Part shown: piece by piece, positions 46,004 to 55,597 of the stretch
Layout of the letters: every line of letters starts with the position of its first letter
Numbering within the stretch: position 1 is the first letter of the stretch
Source of the DNA: Cupriavidus numazuensis
Lineage (GTDB): Bacteria; Pseudomonadota; Gammaproteobacteria; Burkholderiales; Burkholderiaceae
DNA: 64,000 bases
Assembly: GCF_905397435.1 (NCBI RefSeq)
Contig: NZ_CAJPVI010000039.1
Coordinates: 24,556 to 88,555 of the forward strand
Direction: 5' to 3'
Notes under the pieces: generated by a model
Told to the model about the DNA's origin: nothing
Database searches by the model: none
Seen by the model: only the letters and a program-made list of their open reading frames with translations
Position numbers and translations under genes: made by a program

Positions 46004-47158
46004 TCAGAGGCTCAGTGCGAATCGACTGATCGCGGTCTCCCGGACATCGAGCACCTCGCTGGTCAGCTGCGTGCCCGATGCGATATCCATCGCATAGGCA
46101 TACAGCTGCTCGCCAAGGTCGGAGATCTTCTCCCCGTGCTGCAGGACGCCGCTCACGTCGAAATCAATGTTGTCGGCCATGGTCTGCAGCGTATTGACGT
46201 TGCCGCACACCTTGACGGTCGGTGCCACCATGCTGCCGATCGGGTTGCCCACACCCGTGCCGAAGAACGTGAGCTGGCACCCGCCGGCGGCAAGCGCAGT
46301 CAGATTCTCCACTGCCGCGGCCGGTGCGTCCATGAAATGCAGGCCTGGCTTGCGCGGCGCCTCGCCGTAGCGCAACACGCCTACCAGCGGCGTGCTGCCG
46401 GCCTTGGCCATGGCGCCCAGCGCTTTTTCCTCGACGGTGGTCAGGCCGCCGCGCTTGTTGTCGGGCGAAGGCTGGTCTTCGCGCATGTCGACGCCGCGCG
46501 AGATCGCCAGGTTTTCCATATTGCGCACCGCGGTGACAAAGGCCTCGCGCACGCGGCCGTCAGCGGCGCGTTCGGCAAACAGGTGATCGGCGCCAATGAA
46601 TTCCGAGGTCTCCGAGATGATCACGGTGCCGCCTTCGGCGATCACCATGTCCGCCATGCGGCCGATGACCGGATTGCAGCTCAGGCCCGAGGTGGTATCC
46701 GATCCGCCGCATTCCACGCCGATGACCAGCGACGACACCGGGCAGGGCACGCGGCGCGCACGCGAAGCGGCCAGCGACAGCCGGGCCGCCTTGCGCGTGC
46801 CTTCGGCAATGCAATCCACGGTGCCGTTGGGCTGGAGGTGGACGCGTTCGACCGGTTTGCCGGCAGCCTGGATGCGGCGCGCCACTTCTTCGGTGGACGA
46901 GGGCTCCAGGCCAACCAGCAGCACCGACGCGATATTGGGGTTGCGGCCCAGCCCGGCCAGTTGCTCGAAGGCGAAATCCAGGTCGGCGCCGAACTGCCCA
47001 CGCACGAACAGCGTAGTGACCGGGATGCATCCGCCCACGGTGCGCGCAATGGTGCGCGTCACCGGGTTGCAGTTGTCCATGACCGAAACGACGGCGACCC
47101 AGTTGCGCACGCCGACCGCGCCGTTTTCGCGCGGATATCCGAGGAAGGTGGTTGCCAT
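46004..47158 (-). CDS. UxaA-family hydro-lyase/sulfo-lyase, large subunit
   Basis: A 384-residue protein of the altronate/galactarate dehydratase C-terminal family, which also includes sulfolactate sulfo-lyase SuyB. Signatures: GYPRENGAVGVRNWVAVVSVMDNCN at the N-terminus, LVIGVECGGSDTTSGLSCNP near residue 145, GGTVIISETSEFIGADHLF near 185, and LTFFGTGVGNPIGS near 310. The separate small subunit follows the SuyAB arrangement, but some UxaA enzymes are also split. The ATG at 47158 is 5 bp after the small-subunit stop. The exact reaction (dehydration or sulfite elimination from a 2-hydroxyacid) cannot be read from sequence. Confidence 0.84.
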   Translation of the reverse strand: MATTFLGYPRENGAVGVRNWVAVVSVMDNCNPVTRTIARTVGGCIPVTTLFVRGQFGADLDFAFEQLAGLGRNPNIASVLLVGLEPSSTEEVARRIQAAGKPVERVHLQPNGTVDCIAEGTRKAARLSLAASRARRVPCPVSSLVIGVECGGSDTTSGLSCNPVIGRMADMVIAEGGTVIISETSEFIGADHLFAERAADGRVREAFVTAVRNMENLAISRGVDMREDQPSPDNKRGGLTTVEEKALGAMAKAGSTPLVGVLRYGEAPRKPGLHFMDAPAAAVENLTALAAGGCQLTFFGTGVGNPIGSMVAPTVKVCGNVNTLQTMADNIDFDVSGVLQHGEKISDLGEQLYAYAMDIASGTQLTSEVLDVRETAISRFALSL

Positions 47159-47163
47159 CTGTG

Positions 47164-47454
47164 TCAGCCCTTGTGCAGGTCGCCGCGCGCGCGCGCCGAT
47201 TCGATGTTGTGAACGTGCATGTGTTCGCCGGCCTGGATCTTGTGGCTGGCGCGGCCGATGACCTGGCCGTACTTGACGATGTCGACGCCCGAAGGCGTGT
47301 CGGTGATGCAAATCTTGTGGCCGAAGGGCACGTCCTGCAGCAGGACCAGTTTTCCTGATCGCTCGCCTTCCAGGACGCACGCTTCTCCGGCATGGCCCGC
47401 GTCCAGCAGCGTGGCCACATTGTCGGTCGGGTTCAGTACGATGGCTCGGGGCAT
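47164..47454 (-). CDS. UxaA/SuyA-type small subunit (SAF domain)
   Basis: A 96-residue SAF-domain protein with the family's NPTDNVATLLDA, LLQDVPFGHKI, DIVKYGQVIGRASHKI and HVHNIESARARGDLHKG. It pairs with the large subunit just downstream. First gene of the minus-strand operon. Its Shine-Dalgarno sequence (AGGAG) lies inside the palindrome 47458-47479, so a repressor bound there would block both the promoter end and the ribosome site of this gene. Confidence 0.86.
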   Translation of the reverse strand: MPRAIVLNPTDNVATLLDAGHAGEACVLEGERSGKLVLLQDVPFGHKICITDTPSGVDIVKYGQVIGRASHKIQAGEHMHVHNIESARARGDLHKG

Positions 47455-47457
47455 TGA

Positions 47458-47479
47458 TCAACTCCTGTATAGGTGTTGA
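47458..47479. promoter_or_regulatory. GntR-type operator palindrome, site 1
   Basis: TCAAC-N12-GTTGA, with CCT and AGG also mirrored inside (positions 47464-47466 and 47471-47473). It lies 4 bp upstream of the small-subunit ATG on the minus strand. A site matching 15 of 18 positions lies at 57077-57094. Confidence 0.7.
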
Positions 47480-47558
47480 GATGCAATGTAGGGAATCTCG
47501 CGGGGCTTAGTCAAGGTTAATAACGCTCACCCCCGAGAAAACCACTACTCCTACATGA

Positions 47559-47573
47559 AAGTCCTATATAGAA
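47559..47573. promoter_or_regulatory. GntR-type operator, site 2
   Basis: AAGTCCTATATAGAA, 88 bp upstream of the plus-strand gene at 47662. The reverse complement of 57014-57028 matches it at 14 of 15 positions. TTGTTGACA at about 47574-47582 next to it may be a -35 element of the plus-strand promoter. Confidence 0.65.
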
Positions 47574-47661
47574 GTTGTTGACATCGACATCGGGCGTGTC
47601 TATCGTCATGTCAACGGCGCGGCAGTTTTGCGCGGATGTGGTTCAACAGGAGGAGTCAGGC

Positions 47662-48123
47662 ATGAAGGTGGTGTCACACCTGGAAAAGATTGCGAAGCTT
47701 CAGGCACTGCGCGACCGCCTGGATCCGCTCCAGGATTTCGAACTGTGGTTCTGGGCCGGCATGACGGCCGGCACGCACGCGGTCAATGCAGCACTGCATC
47801 AGGCCGGCGTCACGCTGGACGACGACATGTTCGCCACGCAGCCCGGCGTTTATCTGGTGCCGCAAGCGGACGGCAAGCTTCAGGCGGCGTTCCGGCCGCT
47901 TGGCGATGTACTGCATGTCGGGCGCCCGAAAGTGGAAGCACCGGTCCCCGACGACATCGCCGCGATGATGGAAGACATGGAGTGCATCGAGCATTACCGC
48001 GACCCGTGCCTGCGCGAGGGCCTGGTCCCGACCGAAGCCATCGCCCGCAGCTGCGACACGGCGCTGCGGCATTGCCTCGATTTGCTGGCGACGCGCATGG
48101 AAGGGGGCGCACATGGACATTGA
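47662..48123 (+). CDS. Unknown small protein, first of a related pair
   Basis: A 153-residue soluble helical protein starting MKVVSHLEKIAKLQALRDRL after a strong AGGAGG. I do not recognise the family. The central motif FWAGMTAGTHAVNAALHQAG resembles EAAMLAGTHWLNVLLHKLG in the next protein, so the two are likely paralogues. The C-terminus has IEHYRDPCLREGLVPTE. It overlaps the next gene by 11 bp. It is the first gene of the plus-strand operon with MDR oxidoreductase, TauD dioxygenase and pnt genes, behind a GntR-type operator. Confidence 0.7.
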   Translation: MKVVSHLEKIAKLQALRDRLDPLQDFELWFWAGMTAGTHAVNAALHQAGVTLDDDMFATQPGVYLVPQADGKLQAAFRPLGDVLHVGRPKVEAPVPDDIAAMMEDMECIEHYRDPCLREGLVPTEAIARSCDTALRHCLDLLATRMEGGAHGH

Positions 48124-48478
48124 AGGACACATGGCGATTGCGCGCCGCATCGAGGCATCGCTGCAGAAATGCGGACCGGCTGACTACGAGATGACCATCG
48201 AAGCCGCGATGCTCGCCGGCACGCACTGGCTGAACGTGCTGCTCCACAAGCTGGGCACCACGCCGGCGCAGCAGGATGTGTTCCACACGTACCTGCTGAC
48301 CGTCAACGAGTTCCGGCGGCTGACGGTGGCGGCGGAAAAGCCGCTGGCCGCGCTGGCGGCCATCGAGGACACGCGTGCGCCGTTTGTGCGGGGCAATCAT
48401 CCCGGCGGCGAAGTCGCGGCCGAGCGAGCGTTGACGCTGCTTTCGCTGATCCGCGCAACGGCGCTCGGCCATGCATGA
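48113..48478 (+). CDS. Unknown small protein, second of a related pair
   Basis: A 121-residue helical protein of unknown family. EAAMLAGTHWLNVLLHKLG at about residues 30-48 corresponds to the central motif of the preceding protein. Later it reads HTYLLTVNEFRRLTVAAEKPLAAL. No signal peptide or cysteine pair is visible. Overlap with the upstream gene suggests the two products form one complex. An accessory role for the dioxygenase or oxidoreductase encoded next is possible but unsupported. Confidence 0.7.
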   Translation: MDIEGHMAIARRIEASLQKCGPADYEMTIEAAMLAGTHWLNVLLHKLGTTPAQQDVFHTYLLTVNEFRRLTVAAEKPLAALAAIEDTRAPFVRGNHPGGEVAAERALTLLSLIRATALGHA

Positions 48479-48517
48479 GACAGCAAGGAATCGAACGAAA
48501 CAAGGAAGGAGCCAATA

Positions 48518-49489
48518 GTGAAGGCAATTCGTGTGGTGCCGGGCCCGGAGGGCGGCGAGGTCGAGGTGCAGGATATTCCCGTTCCCGTCGCGGGGCCGGG
48601 CCAGGTGCTGGTCAGGGTGCGCGCTTCGGGTCTGAACCGCGGTGAAATCAACCAGGCGAAGGAATTGCGTACCGGCAATACCATCACCACGGGCGTCGAG
48701 TTCGCGGGCGAGGTGGCAGAAGTCGGCGAAGGCGTGCACGGCTGGCGCAAGGGCGACCGGGTCATGGGGCACGGAAAAGGCTGCCAGGCCGAGTATGTGA
48801 TCTCCGACCCGATGGCCCTGATTGCCGTCCCGGATGGCATGTCCTGGATCGATGCAGCCGCATTTCCGAACGTGTTCATCACCGCGCACGACGCGCTGGT
48901 GGTCAATGGCCAGCTCAAGGCCGGCGAGTCGGTGCTGATCAACGGTGCCTCGGGCGGGGTGGCGATGGCCGCCATCCAGATCGCGTCGCTGATGGGCTCC
49001 AAGCCGGTGATTGCCCAGTCGCGTTCGGCCGCCAAGCTCGACAAGCTGAGCCAGTACGGTGTGGACGTCTGCATCGATTCGTCGAAGGATGACCAGGTCG
49101 AGAAGGTGATGGAGGCGACCGGCAACAAGGGCGTCGACGTCATCATCGACACGGTCGGCGGGCCGGTGTTCGAAGCCAATATGAAGAGCCTTGCCGTTCA
49201 GGGGCGCCTGGTGAACATCGCGCGGCTGGGTTCGGCCACGGCGCAGATCGACCTGGCCCAGTTGTGGCTCAAGCGCCTGCACCTGATCGGCGTGACGTTC
49301 CGTACCCGCACCGAGCAGGAACGTCTGGATTGCATCCAGGCGTGCGCGCGCGACATGCTGCCGTTCCTGCGCGCGGGCCGCGTGCGGCTGCCGATCGACC
49401 GCACCTTTGCCATGACCGATATCCACGCGGCGCACGCATACATGAAGCAAGACCAGCACGTCGGCAAGATCGTGCTGCTGGTCGACTGA
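48518..49489 (+). CDS. MDR-superfamily NADPH:quinone oxidoreductase-like protein
   Basis: Oxidoreductase of 323 residues of the zeta-crystallin/QOR type. Features: VLVRVRASGLNRGEINQAKE near residue 35, GVEFAGEVAEVGEGVHGW near 65, and the NADPH fold VLINGASGGVAMAAIQIASL near 145, IDTVGGPVFEANMKSL near 210. The structural and catalytic zinc ligands of classical alcohol dehydrogenases are absent. GTG start with GGAAGGAG upstream. It may reduce an enone or quinone intermediate of the pathway; the substrate is unknown. Confidence 0.87.
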   Translation: MKAIRVVPGPEGGEVEVQDIPVPVAGPGQVLVRVRASGLNRGEINQAKELRTGNTITTGVEFAGEVAEVGEGVHGWRKGDRVMGHGKGCQAEYVISDPMALIAVPDGMSWIDAAAFPNVFITAHDALVVNGQLKAGESVLINGASGGVAMAAIQIASLMGSKPVIAQSRSAAKLDKLSQYGVDVCIDSSKDDQVEKVMEATGNKGVDVIIDTVGGPVFEANMKSLAVQGRLVNIARLGSATAQIDLAQLWLKRLHLIGVTFRTRTEQERLDCIQACARDMLPFLRAGRVRLPIDRTFAMTDIHAAHAYMKQDQHVGKIVLLVD

Positions 49490-49514
49490 ATCCACCGATA
49501 GAAGAGGAGACATC

Positions 49515-50309
49515 ATGACCATCGAAATCAAGCCGCTGACCGGTTCGGTCGGGGCATCCGTCACCGGCGTCAGCCTGAACGACCCGATCAACGACGCCAC
49601 CTTCAAGGTGCTGCACCAGGCGTTCCTCGAACACGGCATGCTCGTGTTCCGCGGCCAGTTCCTGCAGCCCGCTGCGCAGGTGGCCTTCGCCCGGCTGTGG
49701 GGCACGCCCGTGCAGGGCAACCCGCTGCTCAAGGGGCTGGCGGAGTTCCCGGAACTGTTCCAGGTCACCAAGATCCCGAAGGAGACCGCATCCACCGAAG
49801 CCTGGCACTCGGACTCGATCTACACCGCGGTGCCGCCGAAGATCTCGATCCTGTCGGGCGTCACGATTCCCATCGGCGGCGACACCATGTGGTGCAACCA
49901 GTACCTGTCGTACGAGCGCCTGTCGCCGGTCATGCAGCGTCTGCTCGAGGGCCTGCGCGCACGCTTCACGGGCGCGCGGCTGGCCAAGATGACCGGTTCC
50001 GACAAGGTGCCTTCGGCCGTGCACCCGATCGTGCGCACGCATCCGGAGACGGGCCGCAAGGCACTGTACGTGGGCCATCCGGACACCGCCGAGTGCATCG
50101 AAGGCATGACCGAGGCGGAAAGCCGTCCGCTGCTCGATTTCCTGTACGAACACTCGGTCACCCCGGACAACGTCTACCGCCACATGTGGCAGGAAGGCGA
50201 TGTGGTGATGTGGGACAACCGCTGCACCATGCACTACGCCGTCCATGACTACGGCAATGCCGAGCGCGTACTCAACCGCGTGACGCTCGAAGGCGAAGTG
50301 CCCAACTGA
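49515..50309 (+). CDS. TauD/TfdA-family 2-oxoglutarate-dependent dioxygenase
   Basis: Fe(II)/2-oxoglutarate oxygenase of 264 residues. The iron triad is His98-x-Asp100 in AWHSDSIYT and His240 in DNRCTMHYAVHDY, with a 2-oxoglutarate-binding Arg nearby (Arg251 or Arg255). The N-terminus (IKPLTGSVGASVTGVSLNDPI) is typical of the family, which hydroxylates taurine, sulfonates, phenoxyacetates, carnitine-like and other acids. AGGAG precedes the ATG. It lies 25 bp after the MDR gene. With a SuyAB-like pair opposite, a sulfonate or ether-acid substrate should be considered. Confidence 0.88.
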   Translation: MTIEIKPLTGSVGASVTGVSLNDPINDATFKVLHQAFLEHGMLVFRGQFLQPAAQVAFARLWGTPVQGNPLLKGLAEFPELFQVTKIPKETASTEAWHSDSIYTAVPPKISILSGVTIPIGGDTMWCNQYLSYERLSPVMQRLLEGLRARFTGARLAKMTGSDKVPSAVHPIVRTHPETGRKALYVGHPDTAECIEGMTEAESRPLLDFLYEHSVTPDNVYRHMWQEGDVVMWDNRCTMHYAVHDYGNAERVLNRVTLEGEVPN

Positions 50310-50413
50310 GCGGCACGAACCAACCGGCACCGCAGGCGGCACTGGCCCTGAGCGGTACCCGGCGCGCAGCGTCCCCATGCCGGTTGGCGCAGCGGATCAC
50401 AGGAGATGGAACC

Positions 50414-51529
<1,116 letters not shown>

Positions 51530-51555
51530 CGCGCGAGGGTGACAAGGGACGCCTG

Positions 51556-51690
51556 TTTGCTCCCCTCTCCCACTCGTGGGAGAGGGGTCGGGGGAGAGGG
51601 CAGGCGTTGCCACGAAGTGAAGGGGATCGCTGCTGCGAACACCGGCCCTCTCCCCCAACCCCTCTCCCGCAGGCGGGAGAGGGGAGCAAG
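51556..51690. repeat. Inverted pair of REP-like hairpins inside the pnt operon
   Basis: Two perfect 12-bp hairpins, 51562-51587 and 51659-51684, of the CCCCTCTCCC type, arranged as inverted copies about 45 bp long. Their inner stem bases differ as matched pairs (CAC/GTG against CGC/GCG). The pair lies between pntAA and pntAB, like a BIME unit. Confidence 0.8.
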
Positions 51691-51744
51691 CCGGTGGTCG
51701 ATCCAGCCGCCGGTCATCGGACTGAGGTTGCAAGGAGATATGGA

Positions 51745-52098
51745 ATGGAAATGGTGAACCACACGGTGATCAACCTGATCATCTTCGTGCTGGCGATCTA
51801 CGTGGGTTACCACGTGGTGTGGACAGTCACGCCCGCGCTGCACACCCCGCTGATGGCGGTAACGAACGCGATCTCGGCCATCATCATCGTCGGCGCCATG
51901 CTGGCCGCCGGGCTGACCGAAGGCGGCGTGGGCCGTGCGATGGGTACGCTCGCCGTGGCGCTGGCCGCCGTCAATGTATTCGGCGGCTTCCTCGTCACGC
52001 AGCGCATGCTCGAGATGTTCCGCAAGAAGGCGCCCAAGGCGCAGCCCGCAAAGACGCCCGCGCACGCGGGCGGCGAACTGGTGGAGATGCAGCGATGA
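51745..52098 (+). CDS. pntAB: NAD(P)+ transhydrogenase subunit alpha part 2
   Basis: Small membrane subunit of 117 residues with three transmembrane helices: VINLIIFVLAIYVGYHVVW, AISAIIIVGAMLAAG and MGTLAVALAAVNVFGGFLV. It forms part of the proton channel with PntB. Start ATG 51745 has AAGGAG seven bases upstream. It follows a 215-bp gap filled by a hairpin pair and overlaps pntB by 4 bp. Confidence 0.92.
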   Translation: MEMVNHTVINLIIFVLAIYVGYHVVWTVTPALHTPLMAVTNAISAIIIVGAMLAAGLTEGGVGRAMGTLAVALAAVNVFGGFLVTQRMLEMFRKKAPKAQPAKTPAHAGGELVEMQR

Positions 52099-53561
52099 AC
52101 GGACTGTCCATGAATACCGTGACGCTGTTCTACCTGGGCGCGTCGGTCTGCTTCATCCAGGCGCTCAAGGGGCTGTCGCATCCGGCTTCTGCCCGCAAGG
52201 GCAACGCCTTCGGCATGATTGGCATGGCGGTGGCGGCACTCACCACGGTGGCGCTGATCGTCAAGCTCAAGAGCGAGTTCCTGGCCGCCGGCAGCGGCAC
52301 GGCGGCAGGGTCGGGCCTCGCGCTGATCCTGGCCGGTCTGGTCGTCGGTGGCGGCATCGGCGTGTACGTGGCGAAAAAGGTCGAGATGACCAAGATGCCC
52401 GAACTGGTCGCGGCGATGCACTCGCTGATCGGTCTCGCAGCGGTGTGCATTGCGGTGGCGGCGGTGGCCGAGCCAGCGGCCTTCGGCATCGCGCCGGCGG
52501 GCTCGCATGAGATCCCGCTGGGCAACCGCATCGAACTGTTCATCGGCTGCTTCGTCGGTGCGATCACGTTCTCCGGTTCGGTGATCGCGTTCGGCAAGCT
52601 GGCCGGGCGCTACAAGTTCCGCCTGTTCCAGGGCGCGCCGGTGGTATTCGCGGGCCAGCACATGCTGAACCTGGCGCTGGCCGTCGCCATGATCGGCTTT
52701 GGTATCGCGTTCTTCATGACGCAGGACTGGACACCGTTCCTGGTCATGCTGGCCATCGCCTTCGTGCTCGGTGTGCTGATCATCATCCCGATCGGCGGTG
52801 CCGACATGCCGGTGGTGGTGTCGATGCTGAACTCGTACTCGGGCTGGGCCGCGGCAGGCATCGGCTTCTCGCTGAACAACCCGATGCTGATCATCGCCGG
52901 CTCGCTGGTGGGTTCGTCCGGTGCCATCCTCTCGTACATCATGTGCAAGGCGATGAACCGCTCGTTCTTCAACGTGATCCTCGGTGGCTTTGGCAGCGAT
53001 GCGGCAGCCGGTGCCGCAGGCGGTTCGCAAGTGCAGCGCAACGTGAAGTCGGGCTCTGCCGATGATGCCTCGTTCCTGATGGGCAACGCCGAGACCGTGA
53101 TCATCGTGCCGGGCTACGGCCTTGCCGTGGCGCGCGCCCAGCACGCGCTCAAGGAACTGACGGAGAAGCTGACCGAGAAGGGCGTGACCGTGAAATACGC
53201 GATCCACCCAGTCGCAGGCCGCATGCCAGGCCACATGAACGTGCTGCTGGCCGAAGCCGAAGTGCCCTACGACCAGGTCTTCGAGATGGAGGACATCAAC
53301 AGCGAATTCGGCCAGGCCGACGTGGTGCTGGTGCTCGGCGCCAATGACGTGGTGAACCCGTCGGCAAAAACCGATCCGAAATCACCGATCGCCGGCATGC
53401 CGATCCTGGAGGCGTACAAGGCCAAGACCATCATCGTGAACAAGCGTTCGATGGCGGCCGGCTATGCAGGCCTGGATAACGAACTGTTCTACATGGACAA
53501 GACCATGATGGTGTTCGGCGACGCCAAGAAGGTGGTCGAGGACATGGTCAAGGCGGCGTAA
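52095..53561 (+). CDS. pntB: NAD(P)+ transhydrogenase subunit beta
   Basis: Membrane and NADP(H)-binding subunit of 488 residues. About nine helices occupy residues 1-290 (for example FCIQALKGLSHPASARKGN region, GLALILAGLVVGGGIGVYVA). The C-terminal dIII domain has VIIVPGYGLAVARAQHALKEL near residue 335, HPVAGRMPGHMNVLLAEA near 375 and LVLGANDVVNPSAKTDP near 415. These are standard NADP-binding motifs and are intact. The start overlaps pntAB; an ATG five codons later is possible. Confidence 0.94.
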   Translation: MNGLSMNTVTLFYLGASVCFIQALKGLSHPASARKGNAFGMIGMAVAALTTVALIVKLKSEFLAAGSGTAAGSGLALILAGLVVGGGIGVYVAKKVEMTKMPELVAAMHSLIGLAAVCIAVAAVAEPAAFGIAPAGSHEIPLGNRIELFIGCFVGAITFSGSVIAFGKLAGRYKFRLFQGAPVVFAGQHMLNLALAVAMIGFGIAFFMTQDWTPFLVMLAIAFVLGVLIIIPIGGADMPVVVSMLNSYSGWAAAGIGFSLNNPMLIIAGSLVGSSGAILSYIMCKAMNRSFFNVILGGFGSDAAAGAAGGSQVQRNVKSGSADDASFLMGNAETVIIVPGYGLAVARAQHALKELTEKLTEKGVTVKYAIHPVAGRMPGHMNVLLAEAEVPYDQVFEMEDINSEFGQADVVLVLGANDVVNPSAKTDPKSPIAGMPILEAYKAKTIIVNKRSMAAGYAGLDNELFYMDKTMMVFGDAKKVVEDMVKAA

Positions 53562-53591
53562 GCACTACGTCATACGGATATCGGAGGAGAC

Positions 53592-54389
53592 ATGGCAATG
53601 AACCATGAGGACGGACACAGCCTGAACCCGTTCGCTGATCTGGAGGGCAAGGTGGCGCTGGTCACCGGCGCCTTCGGTGGACTGGGTCTGCATTTCGCGA
53701 AGACCCTGTCGCGCGCCGGCTGCAAGGTGGCATTGGCCGGACGGCGCGTGGGCGAAGGCGAGGCGCTGCTGGCCGAACTGCGCAAGCAGGGTGGACAGGG
53801 TTGCGTGGTCGCGCTCGACGTCAGGGACCCCACCTGGGTCGATTCGGCATTCGAGCGTGCGCAGCAAGAGCTGGGTCCCGTGCAGATCGTCGTCAACAGC
53901 GCCGGCATTGCAACCACCGGCGCGGCCATGGACGTGGACGAGGCGCAGTGGCAAAGCGTGATCGACACCAACCTGAACGGCGCCTGGCGCGTGGCACAGC
54001 GTGCCGCGCGCATGATGCGCGACACCGACACGCACGGCAGCATCATCAACATCGCGTCGATTCTCGGGCTGCGCGTGGCCCAACAGGTGCCGGCGTACAC
54101 GGCCGCCAAGGCCGGCCTGATCCACCTGACGCGCTCGCTGGCGCTGGAGTGGGCGCGCCACGGCATCCGCGTCAATGCGCTCGCGCCGGGCTACTTCGAG
54201 ACCGAGATTAACCGCAGCTTCTTCGAGACCGAAAGCGGGCAGGCGCTGATCCGGCGCATCCCGCAGCGCCGGCTCGGACAGCCCCGGCAGCTCGACGGCG
54301 CGCTACTGCTGCTGGCTTCGGACGCGTCCGACTTCATGACCGGCACGGTGCTGCCTGTCGACGGTGGCCATTCCATCAATTCGCTTTAA
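53592..54389 (+). CDS. Short-chain dehydrogenase/reductase (LvaD-like position)
   Basis: NAD(P)-dependent SDR of 265 residues. Cofactor motif LVTGAFGGLGLHFAKTL near residue 22, NSAGI near 100, catalytic Ser in INIASILGLRV near 150, and YTAAKAG (Tyr-x3-Lys) near 168. AGGAG upstream. It precedes an ACAD10/11-like dehydrogenase and an APH-type kinase; in the Pseudomonas levulinate operon the equivalents are LvaD, LvaC and LvaA. It may act on a 3- or 4-hydroxyacyl-CoA or keto intermediate. Confidence 0.9.
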   Translation: MAMNHEDGHSLNPFADLEGKVALVTGAFGGLGLHFAKTLSRAGCKVALAGRRVGEGEALLAELRKQGGQGCVVALDVRDPTWVDSAFERAQQELGPVQIVVNSAGIATTGAAMDVDEAQWQSVIDTNLNGAWRVAQRAARMMRDTDTHGSIINIASILGLRVAQQVPAYTAAKAGLIHLTRSLALEWARHGIRVNALAPGYFETEINRSFFETESGQALIRRIPQRRLGQPRQLDGALLLLASDASDFMTGTVLPVDGGHSINSL

Positions 54390-54400
54390 GGCAAGCCTCC

Positions 54401-55597
54401 ATGTTCACTCCCTGCCCCACCGAACGCAGCAAGGCCATTGCCGACCGCGTCGAGGCCTTCGTGCGCGACGTTGTCGCGCCGTATGAGCGCGATCCCCGCA
54501 ACGCCGGCCACGGCCCGACCGAGGACCTGGTGCGCGAACTGCGCGCCAAGGCGCGCGAAGCGGGCGTCATGACGCCGCACATCCTGCCCGACGGCGACCA
54601 CCTGACGCAGCTGGAGACGGCAGCGGTGCTCAAGCGCTCGGCGCTCTCGCCGCTGGGCCCCGTGGCCGTCAATACGATGGCGCCGGATGAAGGCAATATG
54701 TACCTGCTCGGCAAGGTCGCCACGCCGGAACAGAAGCGTCGCTTCCTCGACAAGCTCGTGAGTGGCGACGCGCGCTCGGCCTTCTTCATGACCGAGCCGG
54801 CCGAGGAAGGCGGCGCCGGGTCCGATCCGTCGATGCTGCAGACCATTGCCGTGCAGCAAGGGGACGAGTGGGTCATCAACGGCCGCAAGATGTTCATCAC
54901 CGGCGCGGAAGGCGCTTCGGTCGGCATCGTGATGGCGCGCACGGGCGGCGACGACAAGGTGCAGTCGACCATGTTCCTGGTGGACCTGCCCAACCCGGCC
55001 ATCCGCATCGAACGCGTGCTCGACACCATCGACAATTCGATGCCCGGCGGCCATGCGCTGATTGTGATCGACAATCTGCGCGTGCCGGCCAGCCAGGTGC
55101 TGGGCGAGGTCAACGAAGGCTTCCGCTACGCGCAGGTACGGCTGTCGCCCGCGCGGCTCTCGCATTGCATGCGCTGGCACGGTTGCGCCACGCGCGCGAA
55201 CGAAATCGCCACGGCTTACGCGACTCGGCGCAAGGCCTTCGGCAAGCTGCTGATCGACCACGAGGCGGTGGGCTTCATGCTGGCCGAAAACCTCATTGAC
55301 CTGCAGCAGGCGGCGCTGATGATCGACTGGTGCGCGGGCGTGCTCGATAGCGGCGTGCTCGGCACCAACGAAAGCTCCATGGCCAAGGTGGCGGTGTCCG
55401 AGGCGGTGTACCGCGTCGCGGACCGCTGCGTGCAGGTCATGGGCGGCACGGGCGTGTCGCGCGATACGATCGTCGAGCAGGTGTTCCGCGAAGTGCGCGC
55501 GTTCCGCATCTACGACGGCCCGACCGAAGTCCACAAGTGGTCGCTGGCGAAGATGATCAAGCGCAAGACCCTGAGCGGCGAGGCGAGCCATGGCTGA
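54401..55597 (+). CDS. Acyl-CoA dehydrogenase, ACAD10/11-like
   Basis: Dehydrogenase-fold flavoprotein of 398 residues. It has FFMTEPAEEGGAGSDPSMLQ near residue 130 and the C-terminal FRIYDGPTEVHKWSLAKMI. The DGPTEVH ending, and not YEGT, is what I recall for ACAD10/ACAD11 and LvaC proteins, which turn phosphorylated 4-hydroxyacyl-CoA into enoyl-CoA. Its 3' end overlaps the APH-type kinase gene by 8 bp, matching the human fusion of the same two domains. Function is inferred from this pairing. Confidence 0.87.
   Translation: MFTPCPTERSKAIADRVEAFVRDVVAPYERDPRNAGHGPTEDLVRELRAKAREAGVMTPHILPDGDHLTQLETAAVLKRSALSPLGPVAVNTMAPDEGNMYLLGKVATPEQKRRFLDKLVSGDARSAFFMTEPAEEGGAGSDPSMLQTIAVQQGDEWVINGRKMFITGAEGASVGIVMARTGGDDKVQSTMFLVDLPNPAIRIERVLDTIDNSMPGGHALIVIDNLRVPASQVLGEVNEGFRYAQVRLSPARLSHCMRWHGCATRANEIATAYATRRKAFGKLLIDHEAVGFMLAENLIDLQQAALMIDWCAGVLDSGVLGTNESSMAKVAVSEAVYRVADRCVQVMGGTGVSRDTIVEQVFREVRAFRIYDGPTEVHKWSLAKMIKRKTLSGEASHG

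Noticed and set aside
44238..47454. Firm naming of the genes as suyA, suyB and comC
   Set aside because: The families also contain altronate, galactarate and malate-type enzymes, and no sulfonate-specific residue could be read.
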